Origin: Polynucleobacter hirudinilacicola
Lineage (GTDB): Bacteria; Pseudomonadota; Gammaproteobacteria; Burkholderiales; Burkholderiaceae
Direction: 5' to 3'
Assembly: GCF_002192535.1 (NCBI RefSeq)
Contig: NZ_NAIA01000003.1
Span: 1,052,777 to 1,116,776, forward strand
DNA length: 64,000 nt
The notes beneath the pieces are model-generated. The model saw nothing but the letters and a program-made list of their open reading frames with translations. It made no database searches and had not been told where the DNA came from. Position numbers and translations under genes: made by a program. Below are positions 25,553-35,380 of the stretch, piece by piece. Position 1 is the stretch's first letter, and each line of letters begins with the position of its first letter.

Positions 25553-25921
25553 TTATTGAGTCTCGTCTTTACGATCGCTGTCCACAGCTTGATCGATCAA
25601 TCGAGACATCTCTATGCCATGCTCCACTGAGCTGTCATAGTGAAAGTGCAGTGTTGGCACAGTATGAATATGCAAACGCTTAAACAATAAAGAATGTAAG
25701 TACCCTGCTTTTTCTTGCAATGCTTTTAAGGCATGTTCAGGTTCAGCACCCAATACCGTAAAGAATACTTTGGCATGCGCTAAGTCAGGCGTAAGCTCAA
25801 TACTTTGCAAAGTAATTAAGCCTAGGCTTGGACTGCGCAACTCACGAGGAATGAGCTCGGCCAGGTCTCGCTGAATTTGATCGGCGAGACGCTGGTTACG
25901 ATGCGGGCTAGATTTATGCAT
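25553..25921 (-). CDS. rbfA: 30S ribosome-binding factor A
   Basis: RbfA binds the 30S subunit late in assembly and helps 16S rRNA maturation, especially in the cold. The 122-residue product has the KH-like fold of the family with [48 protein letters not shown] and [22 protein letters not shown]. It lies 18 bases after infB and three bases before truB. Confidence 0.96.
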   Translation of the reverse strand: MHKSSPHRNQRLADQIQRDLAELIPRELRSPSLGLITLQSIELTPDLAHAKVFFTVLGAEPEHALKALQEKAGYLHSLLFKRLHIHTVPTLHFHYDSSVEHGIEMSRLIDQAVDSDRKDETQ

Positions 25922-25939
25922 GCTTAAAACGAATCTTAC

Positions 25940-28681
25940 TTAGAGTGAACGCGCTACTTCAGTAACTTCGAACACCTCGAGCTGATCGCCTTCTTTAATG
26001 TCGTTATAGCCTTTTAATGACAGACCACACTCAACACCGGCACGAACCTCTTTGGCATCATCTTTAAAGCGCTTGAGTGAGTCGAGCTCACCAGACCAGA
26101 CAACCACATTGTCACGTAAGAGGCGAACACTTGAAGTGCGTTTAACAACACCGTCAACTACCAAGCAACCTGCGATAGCGCCAACCTTAGATACCAAGAA
26201 GACTTGACGGATCTCAACGAGACCAGTAATTTCTTCTTTCTTATCTGGAGTCAACATACCGCTCAGAGCCAACTTCACTTCATCGACCGCGTCATAAATA
26301 ATGTTGTGATAACGAATATCTACGCCATTGTTTTCAGCCAACTTACGTGCTGCCGCATCTGCACGTGAGTTAAAGCCGATGATGACTGCCTTAGAAGCAA
26401 CCGCTAAGTTCACGTCTGTTTCAGTAATGCCGCCCACAGCTGCGTGAACAATTTGTACCTTCACTTCTGGTGTAGAGAGCTTCATTAAAGATTGTGACAA
26501 CGCTTCTTGTGAGCCCTGTACGTCTGCCTTGATGATCAATGGCAATAACTTCGCTTCAACCGCACCCTCTTCCATGTTTTCCATCATGGTCTCGAGCTTG
26601 AATGCCTGTTGTTTAGCCAGCTTCACGTCACGGAACTTGCCTTGACGGAACAATGCAATCTCACGAGCCTTACGCTCATCAGGAACTACCTGCACTGATT
26701 CACCAGCAGCCGGAACATCGGCCAAACCTTGAATCTCCACCGGAATGGACGGGCCAGCCTCGTTACATGGTTTACCGTTTTCATCCATCATCGCGCGGAC
26801 ACGACCAAATGTAGATCCAGCTAAGAGCATATCGCCACGCTTGAGCGTTCCAGACTGAACCAAAATGGTTGCCACTGGTCCCTTACCTTTATCCAAACGT
26901 GCCTCAATGACCAAGCCTTGTGCTGGAGCATCTTTAGCGGCCTTGAGTTCCAAGATTTCTGCTTGCAAGAGAACGTTCTCTAATAAAGCATCAATACCTT
27001 CGCCTGTTTTTGCAGACACCGGAATAAAGGGCACATCGCCGCCGTACTCTTCAGGAACAACCTGCTCTGCTACCAACTCGGTCTTGACCCGCTCAGAGTT
27101 GGCTTCTGGCTTATCAATCTTGTTAATAGCGACGACCAAGGGCACACCACCAGCGATTGCATGGTGAATCGCTTCTTTCGTTTGCGGCATCACGCCATCA
27201 TCTGCTGCCACCACCAAGATCACGATATCGGTTGCCTTAGCACCGCGAGCACGCATTGCCGTAAAGGCTTCGTGACCTGGGGTATCTAGGAAAGTGATCA
27301 TGCCGCGTGGCGTTTCTACGTGATAAGCACCAATGTGCTGAGTAATACCGCCCGCTTCACCGGTAGCCACTTTAGCTGCACGAATCTTATCGAGCAAAGA
27401 AGTTTTACCGTGGTCAACGTGACCCATCACAGTAACTACCGGAGGACGTGGCAATAATTCTGCATCGTGACCATCAGTACCCAGATCTAAATCTGGATCA
27501 TCTAATTTCGCTGCATGGGCTTTATGGCCCATTTCTTCAACGATGATCATGGCTGTGTCTTGATCAAGTACTTGATTAATGGTGACCATTTGACCCATAC
27601 CCATCAAAAGCTTAATCACTTCTGCACTCTTCACTGCCATTGCATGAGCTAACTCAGCAACAGTAATCGTTTCTGGAACATGAACATCACGCACCACTGG
27701 TTCTGTTGGAACCTGGAAGTTGGTATCAACGTTGGCTTCAGCAATTTGACGCTGCTTTTTACGACCACCGCCGGAGCGCCAGCCACCAACACCGCCAGAT
27801 ACATCACCACGAGTTTTAAGACCACCAGGCTTCTTGGCGCCTTCTTCTTGCCAAGTAGATGATGTCTCTGAAGACTTAATTGTTTTACCGCCAACTTTAG
27901 CGGGAGATTTTTTCTTGTCTTCTGCACCTTCTGCTTTTGCAGGTTTATGCAAAGTACCTTTTTTCGCTTCTTCAGCAGCAACTTCGCTTGGTGCTTTGAG
28001 AACACGAGCTGGTGCACTCATCATGTCACGAATCGCTAAGGCTTCTGCTTCAGCAGCAGCACGACGAACACGAATCTCAGCTAGCTCTTGCTCTTTGCTG
28101 GCTGCTAAATCCTTTGCAGCCTTTTCTGTCTTGGCTTTTTTCTCAGCAGCTGCAGGGGCAGCATCTGCTTTTGCATCACTCTCAGCAGGCTGGGCAGCTT
28201 CTTTTTGACGAGCATCTTCTGCCGCCTTCATTTCAGCTTCTTGACGAGCTAACAACTCAGCCTGGCGTGTTGCCTCAGCTGCACGTTTTTCTAATTCTTC
28301 TTCAGAAAGAATCGGTTTAGCTGCTGCCGCAGGTGTAGCTGCCTTTGCAGGGGCCGCCTCAACTGCAGGAGCTTTATCACCCGCTTTGACTAGTACACGC
28401 TTTTTACGTACTTCAACCTGAACTGTACGAGTACGCCCAGCAGAATCCGCCTGACGAATCTCAGAGCTCTCGCGCTTGATTAAAGTAATCTTTTTACGAG
28501 CGCCAGCCTCGACATTACCGTGTGCTTTTTGCAAATGCTCGAGCAGAACAGTTTTGTCTTTTTCGGTAATGCTCTCATCCTCAGAAGCTTTGTCGATCCC
28601 AGCTGCCTTCAATTGCTTCAAGAGGTCAGCCGCGGTTCGTTTGAGTTCCTTAGCGAGTACTTTTACTGTTGTTGTTGCCAT
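25940..28681 (-). CDS. infB: Translation initiation factor IF-2
   Basis: IF-2 delivers initiator fMet-tRNA to the ribosome. The product has 913 residues. An N-terminal IF2_N domain ([24 protein letters not shown]) is followed by a long, charged, Ala/Lys/Glu-rich linker (about residues 100-300), then the GTPase domain with [32 protein letters not shown] and NKIDKPEAN. The C-terminal fMet-tRNA-binding domain ends near [17 protein letters not shown]. Internal starts giving shorter forms are possible but not evident. The gene starts 13 bases after nusA. Confidence 0.98.
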   Translation of the reverse strand: MATTTVKVLAKELKRTAADLLKQLKAAGIDKASEDESITEKDKTVLLEHLQKAHGNVEAGARKKITLIKRESSEIRQADSAGRTRTVQVEVRKKRVLVKAGDKAPAVEAAPAKAATPAAAAKPILSEEELEKRAAEATRQAELLARQEAEMKAAEDARQKEAAQPAESDAKADAAPAAAEKKAKTEKAAKDLAASKEQELAEIRVRRAAAEAEALAIRDMMSAPARVLKAPSEVAAEEAKKGTLHKPAKAEGAEDKKKSPAKVGGKTIKSSETSSTWQEEGAKKPGGLKTRGDVSGGVGGWRSGGGRKKQRQIAEANVDTNFQVPTEPVVRDVHVPETITVAELAHAMAVKSAEVIKLLMGMGQMVTINQVLDQDTAMIIVEEMGHKAHAAKLDDPDLDLGTDGHDAELLPRPPVVTVMGHVDHGKTSLLDKIRAAKVATGEAGGITQHIGAYHVETPRGMITFLDTPGHEAFTAMRARGAKATDIVILVVAADDGVMPQTKEAIHHAIAGGVPLVVAINKIDKPEANSERVKTELVAEQVVPEEYGGDVPFIPVSAKTGEGIDALLENVLLQAEILELKAAKDAPAQGLVIEARLDKGKGPVATILVQSGTLKRGDMLLAGSTFGRVRAMMDENGKPCNEAGPSIPVEIQGLADVPAAGESVQVVPDERKAREIALFRQGKFRDVKLAKQQAFKLETMMENMEEGAVEAKLLPLIIKADVQGSQEALSQSLMKLSTPEVKVQIVHAAVGGITETDVNLAVASKAVIIGFNSRADAAARKLAENNGVDIRYHNIIYDAVDEVKLALSGMLTPDKKEEITGLVEIRQVFLVSKVGAIAGCLVVDGVVKRTSSVRLLRDNVVVWSGELDSLKRFKDDAKEVRAGVECGLSLKGYNDIKEGDQLEVFEVTEVARSL

Positions 28682-28694
28682 GCACTACTTCCTC

Positions 28695-30176
28695 TCATGA
28701 AGTAAACCAATGTTCGCGCGCTTTCATGATGAGCGTTTTCGCAGTTTCTTCGTCAATTTGTGTCGCCTCAACTAGCTCATCAACAGCTAGTTCAGCAAGG
28801 TCGTCACGGGTGTGAACTTGATTGTCAGCAAGCTTAGCAATCAGCTCTGTTGTCATTCCTTCTAAAGAACGCAAGTCTTGGGAAACTTCACCAATACGCT
28901 CTTCTTTTGCCAACTCCATCGTTAACAAGGAATCACGAGCACGAGTACGCAACTCATTCACAGTGTCTTCATCGAATGAGTCGATCTCTAACATTTCAGA
29001 AAGCGGCACATAAGCTACTTCTTCCAATGTATTGAAACCTTCTTCAATCAAAATATCAGCAACTTCTTGGTCAACGTCTAATTTATCCATGAATAATTGA
29101 CGTACAGAAGAAGCTTCTTTTTCTGTTTTCTCAGCAGACTCCTCTGGAGTCATGATGTTGATCTGCCAACCAGTCAAATCACTTGCCAAACGAACGTTCT
29201 GTCCGCTACGGCCAATGGCAATCGCTAAATTTTCTTCATCAACCACCACGTCCATCGCATGACGCTCTTCATCAACCACGATTGAAGAAACTTGTGCTGG
29301 AGCCAAAGCACCAATCACAAACTGGGCTGGATCTTCAGACCACAACACAATGTCAACCGCTTCGCCAGCAACTTCGTTACGCACTGCAGTAACACGTGTG
29401 CCACGAACACCAACACAGGTGCCAATTGGATCGATACGCTTGTCATAAGTCACAACAGCAATCTTGGCGCGGATGCCAGGGTCACGGGCTGCGCCCTTAA
29501 TCTCTAATAAACCCTGCTCCATCTCTGGAACTTCATTCTCAAATAACTTAATCAAGAAGTCTGGGCAAGTACGAGAGAGTTCGATTTGGGGACCACGCGC
29601 TTCACGATCTACTTTAAGGATGTAGGCACGGACACGATCACCAGAACGTAAATTCTCTTTTGGAATCATTTGATCGCGACGCAATAAAGCTTCAACACGA
29701 CCAGATTCAATAATCAAACCATTTTTGTCAGCACGCTTTACGGTACCGGTCATGACTTTTTCGCCACGCTCAAGGTAGTCGTTCAAGATTTGCTCACGCT
29801 CAGCATCACGAATGCGTTGCAAGATTACTTGCTTAGCAGCTTGCGCACCAATACGGCCAAATGCCAAAGATTCGATCTGCTCTTCGATGTAGTCACCAAC
29901 TTCCATATCCGCAAGTTGCTCTTGAGCTTCGAACTGCAAAATCTCTTTGTCAGGCTCTTGCAGACCAGCTTCGTTAGGAACTACCAACCAGCGACGGAAG
30001 GTTTCGTATTCGCCTGACTCACGGTCAATCGATACACGAATATCCACATCTTCGTTGGGATAACGTTTTTTAGTAGCTGAGGCCAGCGCCATCTCTAGCG
30101 CCTCAAACACAATAGCTTGATCAACGTTCTTTTCACGCGCTAGGGCGTCTGCCAACATGAGAACTTCTCGGCTCAT
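28695..30176 (-). CDS. nusA: Transcription termination/antitermination protein NusA
   Basis: NusA binds RNA polymerase and modulates pausing, termination and rRNA antitermination. The 493-residue product has the full domain set: N-terminal polymerase-binding domain ([17 protein letters not shown]), S1 domain around residues 135-200 ([22 protein letters not shown]), two KH domains with [19 protein letters not shown], and two C-terminal acidic repeats. The presence of these repeats is typical of proteobacteria. Its ATG overlaps the rimP stop (ATGA), so synthesis is coupled. Confidence 0.97.
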   Translation of the reverse strand: MSREVLMLADALAREKNVDQAIVFEALEMALASATKKRYPNEDVDIRVSIDRESGEYETFRRWLVVPNEAGLQEPDKEILQFEAQEQLADMEVGDYIEEQIESLAFGRIGAQAAKQVILQRIRDAEREQILNDYLERGEKVMTGTVKRADKNGLIIESGRVEALLRRDQMIPKENLRSGDRVRAYILKVDREARGPQIELSRTCPDFLIKLFENEVPEMEQGLLEIKGAARDPGIRAKIAVVTYDKRIDPIGTCVGVRGTRVTAVRNEVAGEAVDIVLWSEDPAQFVIGALAPAQVSSIVVDEERHAMDVVVDEENLAIAIGRSGQNVRLASDLTGWQINIMTPEESAEKTEKEASSVRQLFMDKLDVDQEVADILIEEGFNTLEEVAYVPLSEMLEIDSFDEDTVNELRTRARDSLLTMELAKEERIGEVSQDLRSLEGMTTELIAKLADNQVHTRDDLAELAVDELVEATQIDEETAKTLIMKAREHWFTS

Positions 30177-30664
30177 GACTTTCTTCCTTTGAAATCAATA
30201 ACAGGGACCAACCGAGTCTTATCGACCTCGGCTAAAGAAAACTCCAATTGAGAGGGCTGACCATCAGCACCCTCAAACACCAAACCAAATTTCGCATCAG
30301 GTGAATTCAATTCACCAGTCAGCAAACCTTGCAACACACCACGAAAATTCTTACGGCTAGCAACAGCCACACGCAACTTCAAATCCACTTCCATTCCAGC
30401 AAAGCGTTCAAAATCTGCCGCACTCTTCACAGGACGATCTAAGCCCGGTGAAGAAATCTCCAAACGCTCGTAAGGAATGTTCTCAACTGGCAAGGTGTAG
30501 CTCAGTTGATGACTTACCTTCTCGCAATCGAGGACAGTAATCAAACGCTCGTAATCCGGGTTTTCAATCGTGACGCGCAGCAAACCTCCAGCTTCACGCT
30601 CAATATCTACTAACGTGTAGCCTAAGTTTTCCAGCTCTGCAGCAATAATCTGCTGATCCTTCAC
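30173..30664 (-). CDS. rimP: Ribosome maturation factor RimP
   Basis: RimP helps assemble the 30S subunit. The 163-residue product contains [25 protein letters not shown] and the family motif [23 protein letters not shown]. It is the first gene of the operon and is preceded by a leader of about 135 nt containing three hairpins, two of them terminator-like, so the whole operon may be under attenuation control. Confidence 0.96.
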   Translation of the reverse strand: MKDQQIIAAELENLGYTLVDIEREAGGLLRVTIENPDYERLITVLDCEKVSHQLSYTLPVENIPYERLEISSPGLDRPVKSAADFERFAGMEVDLKLRVAVASRKNFRGVLQGLLTGELNSPDAKFGLVFEGADGQPSQLEFSLAEVDKTRLVPVIDFKGRKS

Positions 30665-30688
30665 AACTTCCCTTCATACCAAAATGGC

Positions 30689-30714
30689 AAAAAAAAATGG
30701 GCTTCAAAGCCCAT
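30689..30714 (-). terminator. Terminator-like hairpin in the rimP leader
   Basis: On the minus strand ATGGGCTT, loop TG, AAGCCCAT is followed by nine T, an intrinsic terminator 25 bases before the rimP ATG. Lying downstream of a probable promoter, it may act as an attenuator rather than only ending the rluB transcript. Confidence 0.8.
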
Positions 30715-30735
30715 ATTCTCGAAATTCAGAACAGG

Positions 30736-30765
30736 CCGACTTACGTTGATCGCAACATCAGTCGG
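30736..30765 (-). other. Structured hairpin in the rimP leader
   Basis: Read on the minus strand, CCGACT and AGTCGG enclose a symmetric 3/3 internal loop and an inner GTTG/CAAC helix with loop CGAT. It sits between two terminator-like hairpins, and could be an anti-termination or protein-binding site for autoregulation. Function is inferred. Confidence 0.45.
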
Positions 30766-30773
30766 TAACAACT

Positions 30774-30795
30774 AAAAACAGCAGAAGTCTGCTGT
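30774..30795 (-). terminator. Rho-independent terminator after rluB
   Basis: On the minus strand ACAGCAGA, two-base loop, TCTGCTGT is followed by four to five T (TTTTTAG). It lies 44 bases past the rluB stop. Confidence 0.75.
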
Positions 30796-30804
30796 AAGAC
30801 CAAA

Positions 30805-30810
30805 ATTATA
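30805..30810 (-). promoter_or_regulatory. -10 element of a probable rimP-operon promoter
   Basis: TATAAT on the minus strand (30810-30805) is a perfect -10 box. No good -35 is seen (AACAGT at about 17 bases). If used, transcription would start near 30798 and give a leader of about 135 nt carrying the three hairpins. Confidence 0.45.
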
Positions 30811-30838
30811 GCTGATTTTTAGGGAAAACTGTTAGAAA

Positions 30839-32620
30839 TCAGAAGCTTTCGCCTGGATTTCTCGGTTTTCTAGGGCCCTTATTGAAGGGTTTTCGCCCTT
30901 TTGGTGCACCCCGTTTAGGTCCATTTCCCGGACTTTGGGGATTCGCCGTCACAAATGCAGACTGGCCATGATGCACTTTCTTGCTCTTGCTACGGTTTTG
31001 GCCTTGACCTTGGCCACCGCCTCCGCCCTGACCGCTACCTTGACCAGGCCTGCCGCCTTGGGTGCGACCACGGAAAGGACCGCGCCCTTCGCCTGAACCA
31101 CCGCCTCCACCACCAGGTTTGCCGCCTCTACCCTGATGTGTCATGCCGTTATGGCCACTAGCAAGGGTTAGGGCATCACGAGAGCCCCAGTAAGAAACCG
31201 AGGTTTGCATTGGATCGGGTTGGAAATCTGCAGCAGCAGGATTCCGGCTTTGACCATTCGGGTTTGGATTGCGACCCTTATCTTGCGGCTGTGGCATTTT
31301 TAAGCCAGCAGACTTCATCAAGTTGTAGATACCACCAGCCTCAATCTCTTCCCATTTCCCCCGCCTTAAGCGCGGAGGCAATAAGAAAATGCCATAACGG
31401 GTTCGGATTAAGCGAGATACCGTGTGACCAACTGCTTCAAACATACGACGTACTTCGCGATTGCGCCCCTCACTTAATGCAACGTGGTACCAACGGTTAG
31501 CACCGTCACCACCACCCATTGCTAGGCGTAAGAATTTAGCTTGGCCATCATCGAGCGTAATACCACTCTTTAATTGCGCTGTATTTTCTTGACTTAACTC
31601 ACCTAGGATGCGCACAGCATATTCGCGTTCAACGCCGTAACGTGGATGCATTAAACGATTTGCTAACTCACCAGAAGTGGTAAATAACAAAAGACCTTCA
31701 GTATTAAAGTCCAAGCGACCGACAGCAATCCAGCGACCTTGACGCGGCTTTGGCAAACGATCAAAAACGGTTGGACGACCTTCAGGATCAGATTGGCTAA
31801 CAATCTCACCGGCAGGCTTGTGATACATGATGACGCGTGGTGGTTTAGTCTGAATCTTGCGATGAACTGGCTTGCCATTGATGCGTACTTGATCTGTTGG
31901 CCCAATACGTTGGCCGATATGTGCGGGCAACCCATTAACCGATACACGTCCTTGAATAATCAAGTCTTCCATATCGCGACGGGATCCCATGCCAACGTCA
32001 GCTAATACCTTATGCAACTTAACAGTATCTTCATCATCAGCTTCATCATCTAAACCATCGAGATCTGACCAGACTTCATCACGCAAACTCAGCGGCAAGT
32101 CATCGACGTTTGCAAATTGCAAACTACTCATTTCTTCTTCTGTCGGCGCATCAGGATCTTCATCCTCACGTGAACGTTGTGCGCGTTGAGCACGACGTTC
32201 TGCACCAGTCTGATGAGAAACCTCGCTCTCATTCAGGCCATCTGGATTTTTTACTTCCAATACTTCAGGAGCATCTAAAGCAGCATCAAATTCTCCAGAA
32301 ACAACGGAAGCAAACAGAGCTTCACTTTCTGCAGGATTTGGAGCTAATTTGGTAGATTGATTGCCTGGATTGTTGCCACCCTCACGCGGACCATTGCCTT
32401 CACCGCCTTCACGACGAGGCCGATCCTTATTAAAAGGACGCTTCTTATTGAAGGGATGCTTCCCTGAGCCCGCACGGCGTGGATGTCTTGGGCCACGCTC
32501 ACCACCTTCGCGACCTTCGCCTTTATTGCCATCCTCATTGGATGGGCCTGCGTCAGCGCTAGATGGAGTTACGGCTTGATTTACTACCGGGGATGAATCG
32601 TTTTCGTTAGAGCTTGTCAT
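30839..32620 (-). CDS. rluB: 23S rRNA pseudouridine(2605) synthase RluB family, with long low-complexity tails
   Basis: The 593-residue product is about twice the E. coli enzyme length. The core (about residues 200-440) has an S4 RNA-binding domain ([30 protein letters not shown]) and the catalytic motif [15 protein letters not shown] with the nucleophilic aspartate. The N-terminal 110 residues are Arg/Gly/Asn-rich, and the C-terminal 150 residues are Gly/Arg/Gln-rich ([19 protein letters not shown]). Such tails are common in betaproteobacterial RluB and probably bind RNA nonspecifically. It starts three bases after the scpB stop. Confidence 0.95.
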   Translation of the reverse strand: MTSSNENDSSPVVNQAVTPSSADAGPSNEDGNKGEGREGGERGPRHPRRAGSGKHPFNKKRPFNKDRPRREGGEGNGPREGGNNPGNQSTKLAPNPAESEALFASVVSGEFDAALDAPEVLEVKNPDGLNESEVSHQTGAERRAQRAQRSREDEDPDAPTEEEMSSLQFANVDDLPLSLRDEVWSDLDGLDDEADDEDTVKLHKVLADVGMGSRRDMEDLIIQGRVSVNGLPAHIGQRIGPTDQVRINGKPVHRKIQTKPPRVIMYHKPAGEIVSQSDPEGRPTVFDRLPKPRQGRWIAVGRLDFNTEGLLLFTTSGELANRLMHPRYGVEREYAVRILGELSQENTAQLKSGITLDDGQAKFLRLAMGGGDGANRWYHVALSEGRNREVRRMFEAVGHTVSRLIRTRYGIFLLPPRLRRGKWEEIEAGGIYNLMKSAGLKMPQPQDKGRNPNPNGQSRNPAAADFQPDPMQTSVSYWGSRDALTLASGHNGMTHQGRGGKPGGGGGGSGEGRGPFRGRTQGGRPGQGSGQGGGGGQGQGQNRSKSKKVHHGQSAFVTANPQSPGNGPKRGAPKGRKPFNKGPRKPRNPGESF

Positions 32621-32623
32621 TAA

Positions 32624-33304
32624 TTATTGTTTTGTTTCGTCTGATTGCTCAGACTCGGGGGTAACTTCTTCTACTGCTGCATTTACTGAATCTTCAGTGG
32701 CTTCTTGAGCTTCATTGATGATCACAGTTTCTACTGTGGCATCTGGATCAAATTCGATGATGGCTTGGCCCAAGTGTTCTGCCGCTGCCATCGGCGCGGC
32801 ATCCTCTAGCATTGGCAAGCTTTGCAAGTTTGTCAAACTGAGGTCATCTAAAAATTGTTTGGTGGTAGCGTATAAGCCTGGGCGGCCGATAGTCTCTTTA
32901 TGGCCAATCACTTCTACCCAACCACGATCTTCTAACTGCTTCATCACGTTACTGCTTACTGCAACGCCACGAATCTCTTCAATCTCTCCGCGAGTCACAG
33001 GCTGGCGGTAAGCAATGATGGCCAAGGTTTCCATCACTGCGCGAGAATACTTTGGTGGCTTCTCGGGAGTGAGGCGATCTAAATACTCACGCATGGACAA
33101 ACGACTTTGGAAACGCCAACCGGTTGCAATATGAACCAGCTCCATTCCTTTGTCATCCCAGGCGCGCTGAATTTCTACTAAAGCTTCATCAATATCTGCT
33201 GTTGTGATGTCTTCAACAAACAAGCGAGATAGATCAGCTACAGAGAGTGGTTCCTGTGCGCACAGGAGGGCTGTTTCAATAACGCGCTTGTTGTGATCGT
33301 CCAT
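32624..33304 (-). CDS. scpB: SMC-Scp complex subunit ScpB
   Basis: ScpB is a winged-helix protein that dimerises and binds ScpA and SMC for chromosome segregation. The 226-residue product has the typical core [52 protein letters not shown] and [30 protein letters not shown]. The C-terminal tail is acidic and low in complexity. It precedes rluB in the same transcript, a common order; scpA is not in the window. Confidence 0.96.
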   Translation of the reverse strand: MDDHNKRVIETALLCAQEPLSVADLSRLFVEDITTADIDEALVEIQRAWDDKGMELVHIATGWRFQSRLSMREYLDRLTPEKPPKYSRAVMETLAIIAYRQPVTRGEIEEIRGVAVSSNVMKQLEDRGWVEVIGHKETIGRPGLYATTKQFLDDLSLTNLQSLPMLEDAAPMAAAEHLGQAIIEFDPDATVETVIINEAQEATEDSVNAAVEEVTPESEQSDETKQ

Positions 33305-33496
33305 AAAAGTCGGGCTATCAGGAATATTCCTGATGAGGCTTTAAAAAATGTATTTCAGTAATGGGTTTGTGGTGTTCTCTAGCTACTACGACCAATCCAT
33401 CTCATGAATTCTAGTTGGGGGATTGATTCGCGCCGAAACGAAGTCCTTTTCGTTCACCGTGCAGCCATTATAAGGTAGGCTCAATACAATAGCTAT

Positions 33497-34420
33497 ATGC
33501 ACAATATTTCATCAAAACCCCGAATTGAGCCATTGATGGAGCCTAAATCTCCAGAACGCCGTCGCCTATTGGGGCTGGGCATTGGTGTTGGCACCCTTCT
33601 TGGGGCGGCAGGCCTCTCCTCATGCAGCATGATGGGGAGTAAAAAACCTGTCCTTGGACTAGTACTTGGCGCAGGGGCTGCCCGAGGCTTTGCCCATGTC
33701 GGGGTCATCAAGGCACTAGAGTCACAAGGCATCTACCCTGACATCGTTGTAGGTAGCAGTGCTGGCAGCGTGATTGCCGCCCTCCTCGCATCTGGGGCAA
33801 CCGGCAATGATCTCAATCGTATTGCCTTAAGTTTGGATGAAGCCACGATCGCAGACTGGGGTTTGCCATTTGTCGGTCGTTTTGGCGGACTCATTAAAGG
33901 CGATGCCCTACAGAACATGGTCAATCGCGAAGTACAAAATAAAACGATTGAGCAAATGCGGATTCCGCTGGGCATTGTGGCAACCGAATTGCAATCAGGC
34001 AAAGGCGTCTTGTTTAGGAGCGGCAATACAGGTCAGGCGGTTCGCGCATCGTGCAGCGTGCCTGGCGTGTTTCAGCCTACCGTCATTAGCGGTAAAGAAT
34101 ATGTTGATGGCGGTTTAGTGGCACCAGTGCCAGTGAGTTATGCAAGACAGATGGGGGCCACTATTGTGATTGCTGTCAACATCTCTTCTGAACCAGTGCA
34201 TCAAGATGCCAGCGGTACTTTTGGAGTGTTACAACACACCATCTCCATCATGCAAAAAAGTATTAATCAGTTCGAGCTCAAGAGCGCCGATATTGTGATT
34301 ACCCCGCAACTGAAGCAAATGAGTAGCAGTGACTTCAAATCCAGAAATGCAGCCATCCTTGCAGGAGAAGCTGCGGCACAAGAGCAAATGGGTTTAATTA
34401 AGGAAAAGCTGAGGGGCTAA
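33497..34420 (+). CDS. Patatin-like phospholipase (RssA type), predicted lipoprotein
   Basis: This is a serine hydrolase of the patatin family, 307 residues. The oxyanion motif GLVLGAGAARGFAHVGVIKAL and the nucleophile elbow GSSAGSVIAALLASG (GxSxG) are present, with the catalytic aspartate in YVDGGLVAPVP. Uncommonly, the N-terminus has PERRRLLGLGIGVGTLLGAAGLSSC: a twin-arginine stretch, hydrophobic core and lipobox. It may therefore be exported and lipid-anchored, perhaps through Tat. It lies opposite scpB with about 190 bases between. Substrate is probably a phospholipid or acyl ester. Confidence 0.9.
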   Translation: MHNISSKPRIEPLMEPKSPERRRLLGLGIGVGTLLGAAGLSSCSMMGSKKPVLGLVLGAGAARGFAHVGVIKALESQGIYPDIVVGSSAGSVIAALLASGATGNDLNRIALSLDEATIADWGLPFVGRFGGLIKGDALQNMVNREVQNKTIEQMRIPLGIVATELQSGKGVLFRSGNTGQAVRASCSVPGVFQPTVISGKEYVDGGLVAPVPVSYARQMGATIVIAVNISSEPVHQDASGTFGVLQHTISIMQKSINQFELKSADIVITPQLKQMSSSDFKSRNAAILAGEAAAQEQMGLIKEKLRG

Positions 34421-34430
34421 AATAAAGACT

Positions 34431-34580
34431 ATGCACATTAAAAAGAAAAAGGATCCAAACGACTTCCAATGGACAAGGCTTGAAATAAAAGCCTCAGGCA
34501 AGATTAATTCCCTTCCGAAATCTTTACAGATCAAGCTAGCATCACGAAAACCCCTTAACCCCTCCTCGGCCAAGGCGTAA
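34431..34580 (+). CDS. Hypothetical small basic protein
   Basis: A 49-residue frame starts at the ATG 10 bases after the patatin gene and encodes MHIKKKKDPNDFQWTRLEIK and a basic remainder ending PSSAKA. It is Lys/Ser-rich, without signal or membrane segment. Only a weak ribosome site (AAAG) precedes it. It may be read from the patatin transcript. Function unknown, and the frame could be spurious. Confidence 0.4.
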   Translation: MHIKKKKDPNDFQWTRLEIKASGKINSLPKSLQIKLASRKPLNPSSAKA

Positions 34581-34595
34581 GCAGTGAGATTTGAC

Positions 34596-35243
34596 TTACA
34601 AGCTACGTGACTTACGCTTGAGGTTTTTAACTTCGTTCAACAGCTCTTTGCGCTCAGCGTCATTTAAGGTGTCGCTGCCATCTAGACGGCGTGCGCCATC
34701 AAAACGCTTATCCCAATAGAGACTTCCAAGGTCATCAACACGAACAGTGGTTCCCTTGGATGGGGAATGAATAAATTTGTTATCGCCAACATAAATGCCG
34801 ACGTGTGAAAAAGTTAAACGCATCGTATTAAAAAATACCAGATCACCTGGTTGCAACTCATCACGATTGATGGGCTTACCAACACGACTCATTTGGGTTG
34901 ATTTACGGGGCAGCAAGAATCCAAGCTTGTCTTTGAAAACGTAGCCAACAAAACTGCTGCCATCTAATCCAGACTGAGGTAATTCTGTATCCGAGCGATA
35001 ACGCACACCAATCACTTCCATGGCGCGATCGATTAACTCTTCCGATTTTCCAGAAACGGTATCGACCAAGCGATCAGATACACGAGAGAGATAAGAGCGC
35101 CCAGCCTGAAACATACTTTCTTTTGGAACTACCGCTTCAGCAGAGACGTCACTCGGCGCATCGACCGCGTAAGTCGACACAGAAACCGCTAAGCCCAAGG
35201 CAAAACCCAGGAGCTTTGTAAGTAGCGCTTTTTTCAGTGACAT
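34596..35243 (-). CDS. NlpC/P60 (C40) family protein lacking the catalytic cysteine
   Basis: This is an exported protein of 215 residues: signal peptide (MSLKKALLTKLLGFALGLAVSVSTYA), a linker, and an NlpC/P60 domain from about residue 70. The family active site is normally DCSGFV; here it reads DGSSFV (residues 94-99), with codon 95 GGC at 34961-34959 in place of TGC or TGT. The partner histidines seem kept (H147 in SHVGIYVG, H159 in FIHSP), as does the scaffold ELQPGDLVFFNT. It is thus probably an inactive peptidoglycan-binding or regulatory paralogue rather than a D,L-endopeptidase. A sequencing error would need two changes in this motif. Confidence 0.88.
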   Translation of the reverse strand: MSLKKALLTKLLGFALGLAVSVSTYAVDAPSDVSAEAVVPKESMFQAGRSYLSRVSDRLVDTVSGKSEELIDRAMEVIGVRYRSDTELPQSGLDGSSFVGYVFKDKLGFLLPRKSTQMSRVGKPINRDELQPGDLVFFNTMRLTFSHVGIYVGDNKFIHSPSKGTTVRVDDLGSLYWDKRFDGARRLDGSDTLNDAERKELLNEVKNLKRKSRSL

Positions 35244-35380
35244 CGAATCAGTTTAACAAAGAACCCTGAATTAACCAAGCCTTGACTCTAGTCTTAAGTC
35301 TTTGTTTATAAAGATAATTTATCCTTAAATTGGGGCAAATGCACCAAATTAGCCCATTTAAAGACCAATTTGACTGACTA

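Noticed and set aside
27649..28320. Several overlapping frames within infB
   Set aside because: They are shadows of the Ala/Lys/Glu-rich linker of IF-2.
30745..30758. Possible FNR box in the rimP leader (GTTGATCGCAACATC)
   Set aside because: Only partial match and part of a clear RNA hairpin.
30840..31160. Gly-rich repeats at the 3' end of rluB as DNA repeats
   Set aside because: They are protein low complexity with varied codons and no exact tandem repeat unit.
33320..33331. AGGAATATTCCT palindrome upstream of scpB
   Set aside because: Short, AT-centred and with no partner site; likely chance.
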